A stretch of 64,000 nt of DNA, taken from positions 864,654 through 928,653 of the forward strand of contig MNCI01005895.1 of assembly GCA_015680685.1 (NCBI GenBank), given 5' to 3'. The position numbers were made by a program, and so were the translations under genes. The notes below the pieces were generated by a model that saw nothing but the letters and a program-made list of their open reading frames with translations, did not search any database and had not been told where the DNA came from. Every line of letters starts with the position of its first letter. The first letter of the stretch is position 1. Below are positions 11,827-24,685 of the stretch, piece after piece. This DNA is from Gnetum montanum. Taxonomy: Eukaryota > Streptophyta > Gnetopsida > Gnetales > Gnetaceae.

Positions 11827-12240
11827 ATGTCAATGTATACTAAGTAACTAATTTTATAAAGTTCATTGTATCAAGAATCCAAAGTTAAAATTCATAATCT
11901 CTTAATAATTTTAAAAAAGTAAGCACACTTAAACAAACATTTGAAAATCACAACATGGCTTCATTCAAAGAAAAATCACCACTTATGAAAAAATCAAATA
12001 GAGGCAATGACAGAATCAATGACAAAGAAGAATGAAGCATGCTAGATTTCATATACTCATCATGATCCTTACTATCTCAATTTTACTTTCATCTTTCACC
12101 AAGATAGAAAACTAAGGTGGAGAGATCTTCAAGGTAACATTGTTCTACCTCCATAGAACTCAGTATCCATCATGCTTAGGATAGCTCTAAGAAGCATGAA
12201 TCTAAGTAATGCACTCAATAAATATCATGTCATCAAACAC
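11827..12240. other. Leader of A
   Basis: AT-rich 5' untranslated sequence between PBS and the first plausible gag ATG. No gene or clear signal is seen. Confidence 0.5.
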
Positions 12241-13870
12241 ATGACAAGGCCCTATTAGCCCACTAAGGAGCAAGTGAAAAGTGATGCTACAATGGAGATT
12301 AAACATGTTCATGATAAGGGAAAGAAAATCAACTCTCCAGTTTTCTTAGAAGAGCTTCCTGATTATGCATTCATCATTGAATAACTCCACTAGAATAATG
12401 AAGTCCAGTCAAAAATGCCTATCATCCAATTGGAGGAACCTGTCAAAGTGCAATTGCATTCCACCTTAGTAAAGGCACCTAGAAGGAAGGAAATAGACTT
12501 AAATCATAAGCAAGACTCAAGGCCAAGAGTTTCTAGTAAATCACAAAAAGGATGATACTAGAGTCATGGAAGGAAAAAAACCTGGCATCATTCTCCTACT
12601 GCCTCATCTTCATCTTCACAATCGTTGGTGAACTCTAATAGGAGGATCCATAGATATCAAGAACATGATAGGAAGGAAAGAAGGACTTATGATCACCATG
12701 ACTATTTCCTAAGATACTTTAATGAAGAGGAAAAATACTATGAACAAAGAAGATACAAGGATAGAAGAGAAGATAGAGAAATACCTGAGCACCGAAGAGG
12801 GTACCACTACAATAGAGCTCACAAATGAAATTATGATGATGAACCCCTATTGGCTACTCAAAGTATGATTAATATCAGGAAAGCTATTTATATCCCAAGT
12901 AGGCATGTAAGGGATAGTCATATCAAATGGCTTGACATGAACAATATGCCTAGGTTTGAGGGTGGTTACAATGTTGATCCTTAACACCATGTTCAAGTAT
13001 TTCATGATTCCTACACCTTGTAAAATATTCTAAGTGATTAGAAGAAACTAAAGTTATTCCTATGGATACTTTTGAAAGAAACTGAGAGCTAGTATAGATC
13101 ACTTGAGCCAGAATCAATCAAAAGATGAAGTACCATGCTAGAGCTCTTTAATAACAAATATTAAACTTATTCCTGAGTATCCAATTTAAGGAAATAGATC
13201 CAAGGATGGAAGCAATGGACTCATGAATCCCTTGATATAGCAATGGGTAGGTATTATTTACTACTACAAAAGTGCCCAGGCCATGAAGTTTCCCAATGGA
13301 AACAACTGGGGCATTATGTTGATGGGCTCTGAAACAAGGCTAAAGAGATCCTTGGGGTTTATGCCCAAGGTAGATTCTCTAAAATTTTGACCCATCAGAT
13401 ATAGAGATTGATTGATCAAGTGGAAATGGATGAAGGATAGTTAAGAAAAAGAGAATAAATAAAATAATATAATATAGACCCATCTATTAGAAAAAGGAAT
13501 GTAAGGGTTTGTGACACACAAGAAGGAGAGACCTTAGAACAAGTAATTCAAGAGAAAACTCTACCTATCTAGAAATCTATCACTAATATAGTAGCAAAGT
13601 AGAAGAAATGTGAAACTTAGTTGATGAAAAAGTCACATCAACATTGAAGATCATGGAGTGAACACAAAAGGCCTTTGGTAAGGCAAGGATAGAAAAAAGA
13701 AAAGAGAATTTCAATAAAATGGCAAACTGGCTTTAGTGGTTAAGTGTTCATACACAAGATCTGAAGATGATGAAGGATGTGCCATATGCTAATATGAATA
13801 TCCCAAAGGATGTTATCCAATAATTGCACACTTACAAGAAATGGGGGCATATGCATTTAACCTCAAATTT
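12241..13870 (+). pseudogene. Decayed gag of element A
   Basis: The first plausible start is ATG 12,241 (MTRPY-stop-PTKEQVKSD). A basic, Arg/Tyr-rich stretch at 12,625-12,828 (RRYKDRREDRE) precedes the gag core of 12.9-13.45 kb: NMPRFEGGYNVDP, LELFNNKY, ESLDIAMGRYYLLLQKCPGHE, YAQGRFSKI. These are typical of Athila-like gag. A zinc-finger-like CAIC-stop-YEYPKGCYPIIAH lies near 13.77 kb and has a parallel in B. Stops are mostly TAG or TGA. The product would have been the capsid/nucleocapsid; none can be made now. Confidence 0.75.
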
Positions 13871-14299
13871 ATTAATTAATAGGTGCCCAAAAGATTACCT
13901 TACCTTCAAGGTAACTACAAGAAAAATTTCCAACCCACGTACTATCCAATTGAAGCTTACCCATAGCCACAAGAGCAATACTATTAACAATGGCAACAAT
14001 CCCAATCATGGGCCATGTCACCACCATACCAAAAATATCCATATCAGCAACCAAATGCATATGTATACTTTGTAAAACATCCAATCTCTCCTAGTAATTC
14101 CATTGTTCAAACTCCACAATACTATCTAGTTGAGTACCATAGACCAACACCACCAAAGGTAGGTTCAAACTTATACATGCATCCACAAGTAGCTAGGTCC
14201 TCAAACCAACATCCAAACCATTTATTGCCATCAAGAACTAATGTAACTATTGTCATGCTTACCCAAATAATCATTTATTGGATCAAGGTAGGAGCACTT

Positions 14300-14760
14300 C
14301 CATGAAAGCAAACAAATCCAGGATGTTCCTCAAGTTACCTTCAAGTAGTTGGGTAGAAACCATGCAAAGCTCTACTTGATTCTAAGTCAAAAGTTAACTT
14401 GAAATCATAAGACATGTATCAAGCCTAAAATATACCACTATTGAAGAAGAGAAACATTTGGTTAGAGCTTGTAAACTAGTTGATCATAGTTCCACTAGGA
14501 TAAGTGGATGATGTGATCACAACCATTAGTGGCTAGTTTTACCCAGTAGATTTTCTGGTAATTCATGTTAGCAAAAAATAAGGAATAATTTGCAATCATC
14601 ATGGAAAGAGCTTTGCTTAGCACTATTGATTCTAACCTTTTGATTTTTGACTTGTCCTTGGAGATTTCCAAGGAAGATGAAGTTAGTATTATATAAAGAT
14701 GTAGAGTTCAATGTATCACATACAATAATAATGGGTGAAATCATGTGCAAAGGATATGGG
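14300..14760 (+). pseudogene. Decayed retropepsin of element A
   Basis: CKALLDSKSKVNL at about 14,352-14,391 matches ALLDSGSSLNL in B, so the catalytic D-S-G has become D-S-K. It is followed by PLLKKRNIWLELV, VPLG and a VDFLVIHV motif shared with B. The protease that matures the polyprotein is therefore inactive here. Confidence 0.75.
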
Positions 14761-14959
14761 CTATTAAATAGAAAGACACCAAGGAATGTAATAAATATAT
14801 AGAAGAAATATGTGTGCAAAAATGTTTATATGTGGTAGCCAAAAAATAAGAAGGCACTTAGTGGCTAATCATAGATAAAGAAACTGAATCCAACAAATAC
14901 ATGGAACTAGCAAATGAAATTGTTAGTTCCTATGTTGAAGAGGCTGATAACCTAGAGTA

Positions 14960-16560
14960 ATTAACGAAAAGACACTCCTACCCATGTATAAGTCAGGAAG
15001 AAGAAACAGACTAGGGACAATCAGAAATTCTAGACACTATGGAGCTAGAACTGTTGGAATTAAAAGCCTTACTAGCAACATTAGAATATTCTTTATTAAA
15101 TAATAAGAAGCCAATAACAATCAATGCTATCTTAAAGGAAGAATAGAAGAAGTTACTAGAATTCATTAACAAATGACCAATGCCATTTTTGTGGTCTTAT
15201 AATGAGATCACTAGCATTGATCTGCAAATTTGTCAACATTGGCTATATACTGATCTAGCAGTGAAACCACGATGCCAATCCCAAAGAAGACGTAATCCAA
15301 AACTATTTTAGAAGTTGGAGAAATTACTAAAGGTAGGATTCATCTATCCTATTACAGATAGTGACTGGGTTAGTTCTTTAGTGATTTTTCCAAAGAAGAA
15401 GGACAAGTGGTGAGCATGCATCAATTTTTGATTGTTGAACACTGCCACATTCAAGGATCACTTCCCTCTATTGTTTGTTGACCGAGTCCTAGATACCATT
15501 GCAAGACATGAGTACTATAGTTTAATGGATTGATACAGTGGAAATAATTAAATTTTCATTACCCCTAAGGAACAAGAGAAAACAATGTTCACCAATCCAT
15601 GGGGAACATTTTTCTACAAAAAAATGTCATTTGATCTTTGTAATGTGCCTACCACCTTCCAAAGACTAGTACTTAGCATCTTCTAGAAATAAATTAAAAA
15701 TGGAATTAAGGTATTTATGGATTATTTTTCAACATATGGGCTAGATTTCAAGAAAGTGCTAGACTAATTAGAGAAGGTATTAAAAAGATGCATGGAAACA
15801 AATCTCAAGCTCAATTGGCAAAAAAGCCACCTTATGATTCAAGATGGCATAGTGTTAGGACACAAAATCTCTCAGAAAGGCATTGCAATAGATCCTAAGA
15901 AAATTCAATTCATAAAAAATATCACTTAAAGGCCATAGATAGTAAAATAGGTTAGATCATTTTATGTCCATACAAGATATTATCAAAGATTTATAGAGAA
16001 TTTTTCAAAGATGGAAAAATCACTAGTGGAACTCACTCAAAAGGATGCATCCTTCAAATGAATAGATTTATGTGAAAGGCATTTGAAACTCTAAAGTAGA
16101 AACTAATTAAGACACCAACCCTTCAAGCTCTAAATTGGTCTAGGCATTTTCACATCATGATCAATGCTTCAAACTATGTGATTGGTGTAGTATGAACACA
16201 ACTAGATGACCAAAAAAGGCCTTATTATATACACTAAACTACACCACAATAGAAAAGAAGCTAATGGCCATGGTGTATGCACTTGAGAAGTTTAGAAATT
16301 ATGTTCTTAGATATCAAATTTATGTCCATACTGATCATAGTGCCATCTGATTTCCCATGAATAAACCAATGGTTAGACCCAGATTAATTAGATGGCACAT
16401 TATTTTGTAAGAATTTGATATGACAATGATCAATAAAATGGACACAAAAAATTTGGTAGTTGATCATAATTCAAGGCTAAAGTGGGATACCTGGGATTAT
16501 GTTGAACCTTTATTTGATTAATTCCCTGATGAAGACTTGTTTACCAAAATAATGAATGTT
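14960..16560 (+). pseudogene. Decayed reverse transcriptase and RNase H of element A
   Basis: Reverse transcriptase words in order: VGFIYPITDSDWVSSLVIFPKKK (15.33-15.4 kb, in two overlapping pieces), KDHFPLLFVDRVLD, EQEKTMFTNPWGTFFY, FDLCNVPTTFQRLVLSIF, FMDYFSTYG near 15,713 where family members have FMDDF, and GIVLGHKIS. RNase H follows (IMINASNYVIG near 16.15 kb with Asn for the usual Asp; TDHSAI-like words at 16.33 kb). The YxDD and RNase H acids are lost and there are many stops. B carries the same region with the Asp pair intact. Confidence 0.85.
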
Positions 16561-16599
16561 ATAAGTTTGATAAGGAAGCCATGGAAAGAAAAATATCTT

Positions 16600-17560
16600 A
16601 TCTATCTATCAACACAAGAGCTTTCTATTGAATGGAATAAGAAATAAAAAATATAAATCCTTCATAGAGAGAAAATATATATGAAAATCACTAAAGATCA
16701 TTACTAGGTTTATGCAAATGGGCTAGTTAGATGGTATGTGCTAGAATGCAATTAACAAAGGATATTACAAGATGTTCATGACGGCTCATGTGGTTACCAC
16801 TATGTAGGACATAGAACATCACTCAAGCTAATAATGGTAGGCTACTTTTGGCCTACATTATTTTGAGACATCCATAATTTCATGCAATCTTCTGAGTGAT
16901 GCTACAAGGATGGAGGAATTATGGCCAAATATGAAGGACCACAACAATGGATACAACCACTTGAGAAATTTGATATATGGGGAATTGATTTTATGGGATC
17001 CATAATACCAATGTCAAATTGGAAAGAATACATAATTGTGACTATGAATTATTGTACATAGTGGGTAGAGGCAACAATAATTAGAGATTGCACAACCAAT
17101 ACACCTATCAAGTGTTTTCAATGGCATGTGATGAATAGATTTGAAGTATTGAGAATGTTCATATCAAATAATGGGACTCACTTCACTAATCCTACGTTTA
17201 AAAAACTCATGCAACAACTTGGGTTGAATCATAATTTGATCACACCATATTATCCACAAGCAAATGGTCAAGCCAAATAGGTAGTAGGTTTAGGAAGGAC
17301 TAGAGAACTAAATTGAATGATGCTCTATGGGCTTATATGACATCTTGGAAATTACCTATAGGATATTTACCATATGTGTTAGTTTATGGCAAGTTACAAA
17401 CTCTAATTGAGGGAGTGCTCCACACTCTAGTTACTACTAGTCAACTTGACCTTGATTTGAGCTTAGCCCAATGAGAACATCTCATGTATCTAAACCTCTT
17501 ACATGAAAATAGGCTCATAGCACTCATGAGTAATGAAATCCACAAATATTACTCCAAACT
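16600..17560 (+). pseudogene. Decayed integrase of element A
   Basis: Zinc-binding region DVHDGSCGYHYVGHRT near 16.77 kb and a later CYKDG. Catalytic core: WGIDFMGS (first Asp kept, 16.98 kb), FISNNGTHF (second Asp now Asn, 17.16 kb), YYPQANGQAK (Glu now Lys, 17.27 kb). Two of the three DDE acids are lost, so the enzyme is dead. The order RT, RNase H, integrase is that of Ty3/gypsy. No chromodomain was seen. Confidence 0.85.
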
Positions 17561-20130
17561 CAGGCATGATACATAGATAAGACAATTGTCCATACAACCA
17601 TCTTACAAGATCATTTATTACAATCCAAATCATGTATCCCAAAAAGACAAATTTTAGATACTTTTGAAGGGACTGTATATTATTCAAGCAACTTATCCAT
17701 TGGGTGTCTTACACATATATCATCCATTCTATCCATAAAATCTCATTCTTGTTAACATCCAACAAGTTAAATTCTACCATGAACATCCTAAGGAATGTAT
17801 CCAATCTATCATAAACTCTTCTATTTGTTCTCTCTTTCATGTGATTGATCCTAATGATAGTCATGGGGCTATCCATCTAGACACATAGGTACTTTACTAA
17901 ATTTTTTTTACTTATGTTTTACTTTTTTACATTTCTTGATACATTTTTCCATTCTTTTATACTTATCAATTTCTTAACAATTTCTTATTTCTTTGACATT
18001 TTTCCAATTCTTTAATGATTTTTCATTCTTTTGATCTTTTCACTCTTACTATTTTTTACAATTTTTCATACATGTTTCCATTTTACTTATATATATTTTT
18101 GTTTAATTATTAATAAACACCATGAATAAGGAAATATGTAGTCTCAAATAAGGTGAATATTTCTCTATGTTATTGAGTCATAAGGAACTAATTGTTTGTA
18201 CAGTAAGACCACAACATCCATCCATTCATTCCAATAATAAGATTTTTTTACCATGGTTATAATGATATTCTTTCTCATCATAAAACTAAGAATAAACTTT
18301 TGATCATTATGCCTGGATAAAAAAGTAAATAACTAAGTGGAAATGTGAAGGGCATGACATCAAGGGGATATGTGGAATCTCTTACACCATTATTGTATGT
18401 TCTATCATTTTGCCAAGGTTGTAATTATTTCCTTGTAGATCTAACAAAAAATGGAAGTAAGAGTATAATAAGTGTTTCCTTACTATGTCACCTGAATGAC
18501 ATGTTACCCATGCCTAAAGTTAGTACTATTGTAAGGATGACACAAATAAAAATAAAAATCATGCACAAAATAACTTTTTGTGGGTTCCATTGGAAAAACA
18601 TATTACCCATGCTTGAAGGTAGGTGACTTCTTAGAAATTTCAAAGAAAACACAATAAAGTTAAATGAATAAACTCCTCCCTTGGAAAAAATGCCAAGTGA
18701 TGATACTCCTTGCAACTATGGTAGTTTTATAGTTGTGAATCTAAGAGGTGAAGTAATGAAATGTCACTAGACAATGGTCTAGACTTGGTTTGAAGCTTGG
18801 ATAGAAAGGCTAATGATTACTTTAACCATCAATGAAACACAATAAATCATTATGCCTATGGTAAGATACCTCACATTCCAATTTCAACAATTCTTTCTAT
18901 AATGCATTCCACATCACTATATAATTAATCATAACTTATAATTTTGTATAATATAGTGTAAATTTCCCAGCCTAGTACTACTAACATGTGTGTTTTTCTA
19001 GATAGGTATGCATTACATTCAAATCCTTGAGTACCTATGAATACTTTAAGGCATGGTTATGCAAGGGCACTAAGGGTTGGAGCCTACTTTTGGGGAGGAT
19101 CCACTTTTATACCTATTTTATTTCATACTTCACAACAAATACCACATCATCCTAAGCCTTCCAAAAATAATAAATGTTAATAAATAATTTCCTTAAAATC
19201 CAATAACTCCATTATATACCAAGAATTCATTTACTGTCTCATCCATCTTAAACACACTTAGCACACTTTCGTAGCTATGATATCAAATGATCTACGTTAT
19301 TGTATGTACAATATATGATCTATGATATCAAAAATATAAATTAGTATATATATATCATGGGGGAGCTAGAAAATATTTTCATTCCTCATTTTCTACAAGA
19401 GAGAGTTTTTGCCATTTTTCTTTTAGCCTCAAAGCTCTTATATCCTCAGCTCCAATGCTCATACCTTGATCCTTGTAGCTCTAATTTCAGAAATTCCTTA
19501 ACCTTGTTGATCATGAAGCTCTCAACTTAGTAGTGGAAGGGTACTTGGCATGATATCACAAAAATTTTAGCCAAAAAATCCTAACACCCAAAAGATATCG
19601 TAAAGGATAAGTATAAAAATAATAATAAGAATTTTAAAATTTTTAATCAAACCAAGGCCAAGAAGACATAAACAACCCTCTTAATGTACCATACCAACTA
19701 TTTTGGGCCATAAATAAGAGTAAAATCAATAACTTTGAAGGGTTATAAGAGGAATAAAACCTAAGAAGTTTCTTTTTGAAAATTTTTCTAACTCTAAAAT
19801 CATAATGAACTAAGAACTTGATCTACCTAAGGGTATGGGTAAGGAAAAGAGTTATCAAGAATTGGTGTAAACATTTTAATAATTTCCAAACCCTTGATGA
19901 TTGTAGATGGCCATGAATAGAGGAACAACAAGAGGACCCTTGCAGCCAATAAGCAAAAGACCAAAAGGCTAAGAAAGAGGCCAAATTGGGGAACAAACCC
20001 CACAAGAAAAACATATAGAGCAAGAGGCATAGTCATTTAGCATCCATCAACAAATCCCTATCATAGAGCAATCTACCAAAGCAAAGGAAAAAGTTCCACA
20101 AGTGCTAGAACAAGGATAGCAACTCACGTT
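17561..20130. other. Long spacer of A between integrase and ORF3
   Basis: Contains a T-rich tract (17.89-18.12 kb) and no supportable gene. It aligns in patches with the spacer of B at 47.6-49.7 kb, for example ATCAAGGGGAT (18.36 kb) and ATGCAAGGGCA with GAGCCTACT and ATACC (19.05-19.12 kb). Such a spacer before a third ORF is known in Athila-like elements. Confidence 0.55.
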
Positions 20131-21804
20131 GTCACCTAAATGCCCTAAGGCTATTGAGGAGAAATCCATCATGTTTACCATGATTATGGAACCTAACTTT
20201 GGCCCATTCATGAAGTTTTCCTCAAATACTATTAAGACCCAACTCTAGTCACCTCCCTTATGGTCCACTTTGACAACAAGTAGAGAGTGGTACTTAGGAG
20301 AGACACTTTAATTTTGGAAGAATAAATAAGTGGATGTTTTGACAAAGATCAAGGAGGTCTTAGTTTCTTATTTAGTTAAGATGATTGCTGAAGAACTTAA
20401 TGTGCCCAATGAAGGAGCAGAGGTGGCACAACTTTCCACTAGATCTAACATAGATGTAAGGAAGCTATGGTTGTAAAGGATGTATGATAAAGAGAATAAA
20501 GATTATAGTGAGCTAGCTATAGAAGAGAAAATTAATTTCAAAATTGGCACTTATCACTAGTTTTCCACAAAGATACTAAATTGAATATCAAATTATGTGA
20601 TTATTAGAATTAATATTCTGATGAAGAAATTCAATGTAAACATCATCCATCTTTATTTCCTTAAGATCCAATAATGGTTTAAGGAGAAAAAGGTAGGGAA
20701 GAGGATACTTGCATTCCCTTACCTTATTAGGAAGTTGTACAAATAAGCGAGCATTTTAGGGTACACCAATGATGTCCTTAGGAAGGCACAAAATACTTCA
20801 TATGTTAAAATGCTCAAGCTAATACCTCCAAAGAAGGATCAAGGGGAAAAAATAGGAACTAAGAAAACTAGTTAAACTACTAAGCAACAACCACAAGCAA
20901 GACCCAATGGCCAACAGTAAGAATAGCAATAATAGTAGCAACAAGAACAATAGCATCAATAAGTTCCACCACCACCACCATAAGATTATATGCCTTCAAT
21001 GAGCCATCTACAGTAAATTGCAAAGGCTATCAGTTGAGGAACACATGAGGAAGCTCAATTATAAAAAGTAGTTGATGATGTAATCAAGCTGACCATCTCA
21101 ATGAATCCTCCCAATAGCCAAATTTTATTACAGTTAGGAGGAGGAATACAATGGTCACAACAGATTTATGGGAACACTACATCATTCCAAGTGATGCTTG
21201 AAACTAGAGAAGGAGCCATAGTTATGGTTATGTAGCTACAAGATGCAATAGGAACTATAGAAGTGATCACTAATCACATAAAGGATCTTTCAATGTTTCT
21301 ATTCTATCACCAACAGATCTTTCTGGAGCTAGAGATGCTCAAATATTAGTAGGTACCACAATGACTCTTGCAAATTATGAGGATGTGGTTAATAGAATGT
21401 TGCAGATGGAACTAGTCATGAAAAATATTTTCAGCATCCCAAGTGATTTCATGACATTATAGTCAAAATTAACAACCACTAAAGGAAGGCTAGTCATGGT
21501 AGAAACCAAGGCAGAGAATGTAGAAAATGTAGCTCATAGATTATAAGAAGAACTCGTGACCCTAATGGTATATAGGAGAGATCCCTCTTAATTTATTACA
21601 CCTAACTAGCTAAACCAATTTAGAATTGAACACATCATTTGTCTTATCAACTTCAAGAGGTAGATGGATAGAGAGTAAGAGAAGGTGGTGTGGGATACCT
21701 CAGTAATAGAAGCATACATATATGTACATGCTAAGGCACTCACTGCATTACAAGAAGAAAATAAATAGTTGGCTACAAATAATACTTGATTGACCAGTGT
21801 GAAG
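20131..21804 (+). pseudogene. ORF3 of element A, N-terminal part, cut by element B
   Basis: The frame carries STLTTSREWYLGETL near 20.26 kb, KIKEVLVSYLVKMIAEELNVP, a middle region with LRKAQNTSYVKMLKLIPPKKDQG, a Gln-rich run now turned into TAG stops near 20.9 kb, then LTALQEENKQLA just before the insertion. Aligned words occur in B (MWPILTFSREWYMGET) and in H. The protein is not recognised. It sits where Athila-like elements have their env-like ORF, but no signal peptide or membrane segment is seen. It continues at 53,342. Confidence 0.65.
21800..21804. repeat. TSD of element B, left copy
   Basis: TGAAG; the right copy at 53,337-53,341 is TGGAG, one mismatch. The two halves of ORF3 of A meet across this site. 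Confidence 0.6.
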
Positions 21805-22532
21805 TGATGAAGTATCTTCCTTAAATTGCATTAATGCAATCCCATTCATGTGTGGTTTAATGCATTGACATGACCCTATTCATGTAGTGTCTATCTTTGT
21901 CTATAAATATGCATTCACTAGCCACATTTATGACATTCCATAGTATCCTAGGGAAGCTCTTGCATTTGGTCATTTGATAATTAGAATATTTTCTAAGTTC
22001 CCTAAGTAGGTGTAAGAAGTATATAGACCTTTATTTGAACATTAATGTACCTAAGCACCTCAGTGTGACTAGCAAGAAAGAAAATATTTCTTCACAAACC
22101 TTGTAGCATTTGGAAATAGCTTAATGTTTACTTATTGCATTTATTATTTGAGCAATTTACTTTAATACATCAAATTAATTAACTAAATATAAATTAATTA
22201 AATGACATAAGTATGACCATTTCAAGCATACATTAATGTTTGCTAATCCTAGTAGGACTTAATGCTTGGTAATCCAATAATGTTGCAACATGCTTCAAGA
22301 TGTGTACAATACATAGGAACATGTGCTTATGTTAGGATTAGTTAATATATTAGTTAATTATTAGATTAGTTAAACATTTAATTACTTTATTTTTTGCACT
22401 TAGGAAATTTAAGCAATAAATATAAAATGATAAAAATCATATGCCTTAGTTACACTTAACCATACACTTGCACTTCATAAGTCAAACTAAGAAGACAATA
22501 ATCACATTTGTTAAATTTACTTCCTAGACCTA
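21805..22532 (+). repeat. 5' LTR of B, left part
   Basis: Matches 52,491-53,215 through CTATAAATATGCATTCAC versus CTATATATACATGCTCAC and TTACTTCCTAGACC versus TTCACTTCCTAGAC. The match stops where C begins. The last five bases, ACCTA, are the TSD of C. Confidence 0.85.
22528..22532. repeat. TSD of element C, left copy
   Basis: ACCTA, repeated exactly at 41,518-41,522. It directly precedes the TG that starts the 5' LTR of C. Confidence 0.85.
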
Positions 22533-22981
22533 TGAAATACCATAAATTTTGGGACTCTCATGATTCAATAGTCCCGAAGTTTGGGCAAAGATCTCCACAA
22601 GCATGATGTCACGATGGACCATGCAGACAACATGGCACCCCAAAAGTCCTAATGCTTGCAATGTTGCTTCTGAGCTTGCTTGTCAACCTCTGCAGCACAG
22701 TCAACATGGCACCCAGACACAAGGCCAATTTGCATGAAAGAGGCACCAGGGGTAGACCATATGGTCCAAAAAAATTTCTATCTCTTGGGCTAACATGTTT
22801 GCTACACCCACTAGCCTACCTAGCTTGACACTTGACCCGATTGACGATCTACCTAGGGACCATGTTAGGAGCTATCGAAAGTGTTCATGATGAGCGAAAC
22901 AGTTTGGCAAGTTTTCTAACTACAAGACCTGCTATGCTACACTAGGGTACATAGCGTAGTAGGCCTTGGGAAGATTTATTG

Positions 22982-23337
22982 NATTTGGCTCGAATTCTGA
23001 TCTACTTTGCAAACATTTTGTCACAGAATGATGATCATGTCCTAACGTGTTAGCAAAACAAACTTGTTTGATGGTTGAAGCATGGTAAAATATGCTTACT
23101 CCATTAGAGCCATCTGAATAGGAGTACTATCAAAGTACATTTCTACTATGCTATGCTATGCTATGTAGCATAGCATAGCATAGCACTCAAATGAAGAGGA
23201 TTCTTTACAAAACTTGCCACATTTCATTGCATTATGTTGCTCATGCATCAAGGATGAAGTGGGGTAGATATTCTGGGAGACTGAGTCATTGTCAATCTGC
23301 ATCTTTTGTGCCCAATAAATCTTCCCAAGGCCTACTN
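22982..23337. other. Probable inverted contig between two single-N gaps
   Basis: The 24 bases left of the first N (22,958-22,981) are the exact reverse complement of the 24 bases left of the second N (23,313-23,336). Reversing the piece would overlap both neighbours. The right junction would then read like the 3' LTR at 40,175-40,210. Confidence 0.8.
23144..23183. repeat. Palindrome of TAGCATAGC words in the LTR of C
   Basis: GCTATGCTATGCTA then TG then TAGCATAGCATAGC forms a near-perfect hairpin with about 14-nt arms. The same word recurs at 22.93, 23.39, 23.58 and 24.9 kb, in the 3' LTR (40.03-40.5 kb) and at 33.0-34.4 kb. Confidence 0.7.
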
Positions 23338-24048
23338 CTTGATAAAGCATTGCAAATCATATAGGAATTCATGTTACAATGGCTACTATGTTGTGCTACA
23401 CTACATAGTGTAGGATAGCGTAGCAAGGACACAAAGCACCAAACCATCACAAGGATGAACTCAATAGGTCCCAAGACCTTTCAACATGAAAAAAGGGTCA
23501 TAGTTGCTTGCCTAGCTAGGCCTCAAACAAGTATTCTTAGCTTTTAGGCAAGATTTCTTTCAAGACTAGTAGCTAAGCTATGCTACGTAGTGTATCACAG
23601 CATAGCATGTAGGTGTTTACGCTATGCCAATACACTGGGCAGTGTAAATAGCATAACACTCTTGTGAAAGTCCCAATATATCTTCAGTTGGCTCCAGAAC
23701 TTGTTGGCAATGGTTACTCTCATCTCGGCATATCTTCAAAGGACAAAATCACCAAGATTTTTGCACCCCTTAACTATCCCCAAAGTTGTGCCTACGCTTG
23801 ACCTTGCTCACTAGAGCAAGAAAGACGTAGTCCTAGAGCATAGGCTCTACTTTGCATTCACTATTGACAATCCCTGTAACAAACATGGCAGCTCACTAGA
23901 CTCTGGCACATGCAACTTGAACTGTATGATCACAGCATAGCAAGTTTCACATCTAGCATTACAAAGCAACATGGCATAGTCACATTTGTACTCTGTGGGA
24001 TCCAGGACATGTGGTGTCCAAACTACATTTTTCTCCCACTCCTAGCCC

Positions 24049-24056
24049 TATAAATA
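24049..24056 (+). promoter_or_regulatory. TATA box of the 5' LTR of C
   Basis: TATAAATA within GCCCTATAAATACCCC. The 3' LTR has the same word at 40,913-40,920. The distance to the LTR end is about 605-610 bp in both copies. Confidence 0.75.
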
Positions 24057-24659
24057 CCCCAGTGAACAATGTTCAAGGGGTTGGGTTCTAGCATTTTTAG
24101 CGTGGTTCACTTTTGGCATTATTTTCTTTGAGAATCATCTTTCTGGCAGTTAGCTTCAGAGATTGGCATTTTGGCATTTTGACATTTTGGTTCCCTAGTG
24201 ATTATCTTTGGCAAGGAGACTAGCAAGCAAAAGGTTCTTGTTAGCAAGCTATTGATAGTAGTTCAAGGAGTTGTGACCATACCACTTCATTGGAAGCTAT
24301 CCCTATCCACACTGCGTATTAGTTGTACATCTTCAGCCAAGCAAAGATCAAATCCCACAATCTTGGGGCAGTGCACTTACTTACTCAAGTCTGCTTCATT
24401 TTTTTTGCTATTATCGTATTTTACATTATTCTCCATTCATTTACACTTGTTGCTCCTTGCTCAACTTACACATACCATCTTTAAAAAAAACATTTACAGA
24501 AGGTTATTGTACACCGATTAAGTGCATGTATGATCAACCAGACTATTCAAGGTGCCCCATTTCCATTTACTCCAACCTAGCCCTTGCATAGATCTGGGTT
24601 TAGGCTGTATGCCCGGTGACCTCTTGGTGTTATAGCCACTGATGTTTTCATTCACTATA

Positions 24660-24685
24660 GTTTTTTGACGCTAGAAATAGGGCCC
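24660..24685 (+). promoter_or_regulatory. Primer-binding site region of C
   Basis: GTTTTTTGACGCTAGAAATA follows the LTR directly. Element G has a related CTAGCACTAAAAGTAGGGG next to its LTR end (minus strand, 60.1 kb). The tRNA was not identified. Confidence 0.55.

Larger units (their letters stand above)
22533..24659 (+). repeat. 5' LTR of element C (contains an inverted assembly segment)
   Basis: The right part (23,338-24,659) aligns collinearly with 40,196-41,517. The end is TTCACTATA against GTCACTACA in the 3' copy, so the final CA has changed. Two N bases at 22,982 and 23,337 bound a segment that appears to be reversed (see findings). Corrected for the overlap the LTR would be about 2.1 kb. 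Confidence 0.8.

Noticed and set aside
23131-23200. Functional microRNA hairpin in the LTR palindrome
   Set aside because: The arms are a simple repeated 5-bp step and the segment may be misassembled.
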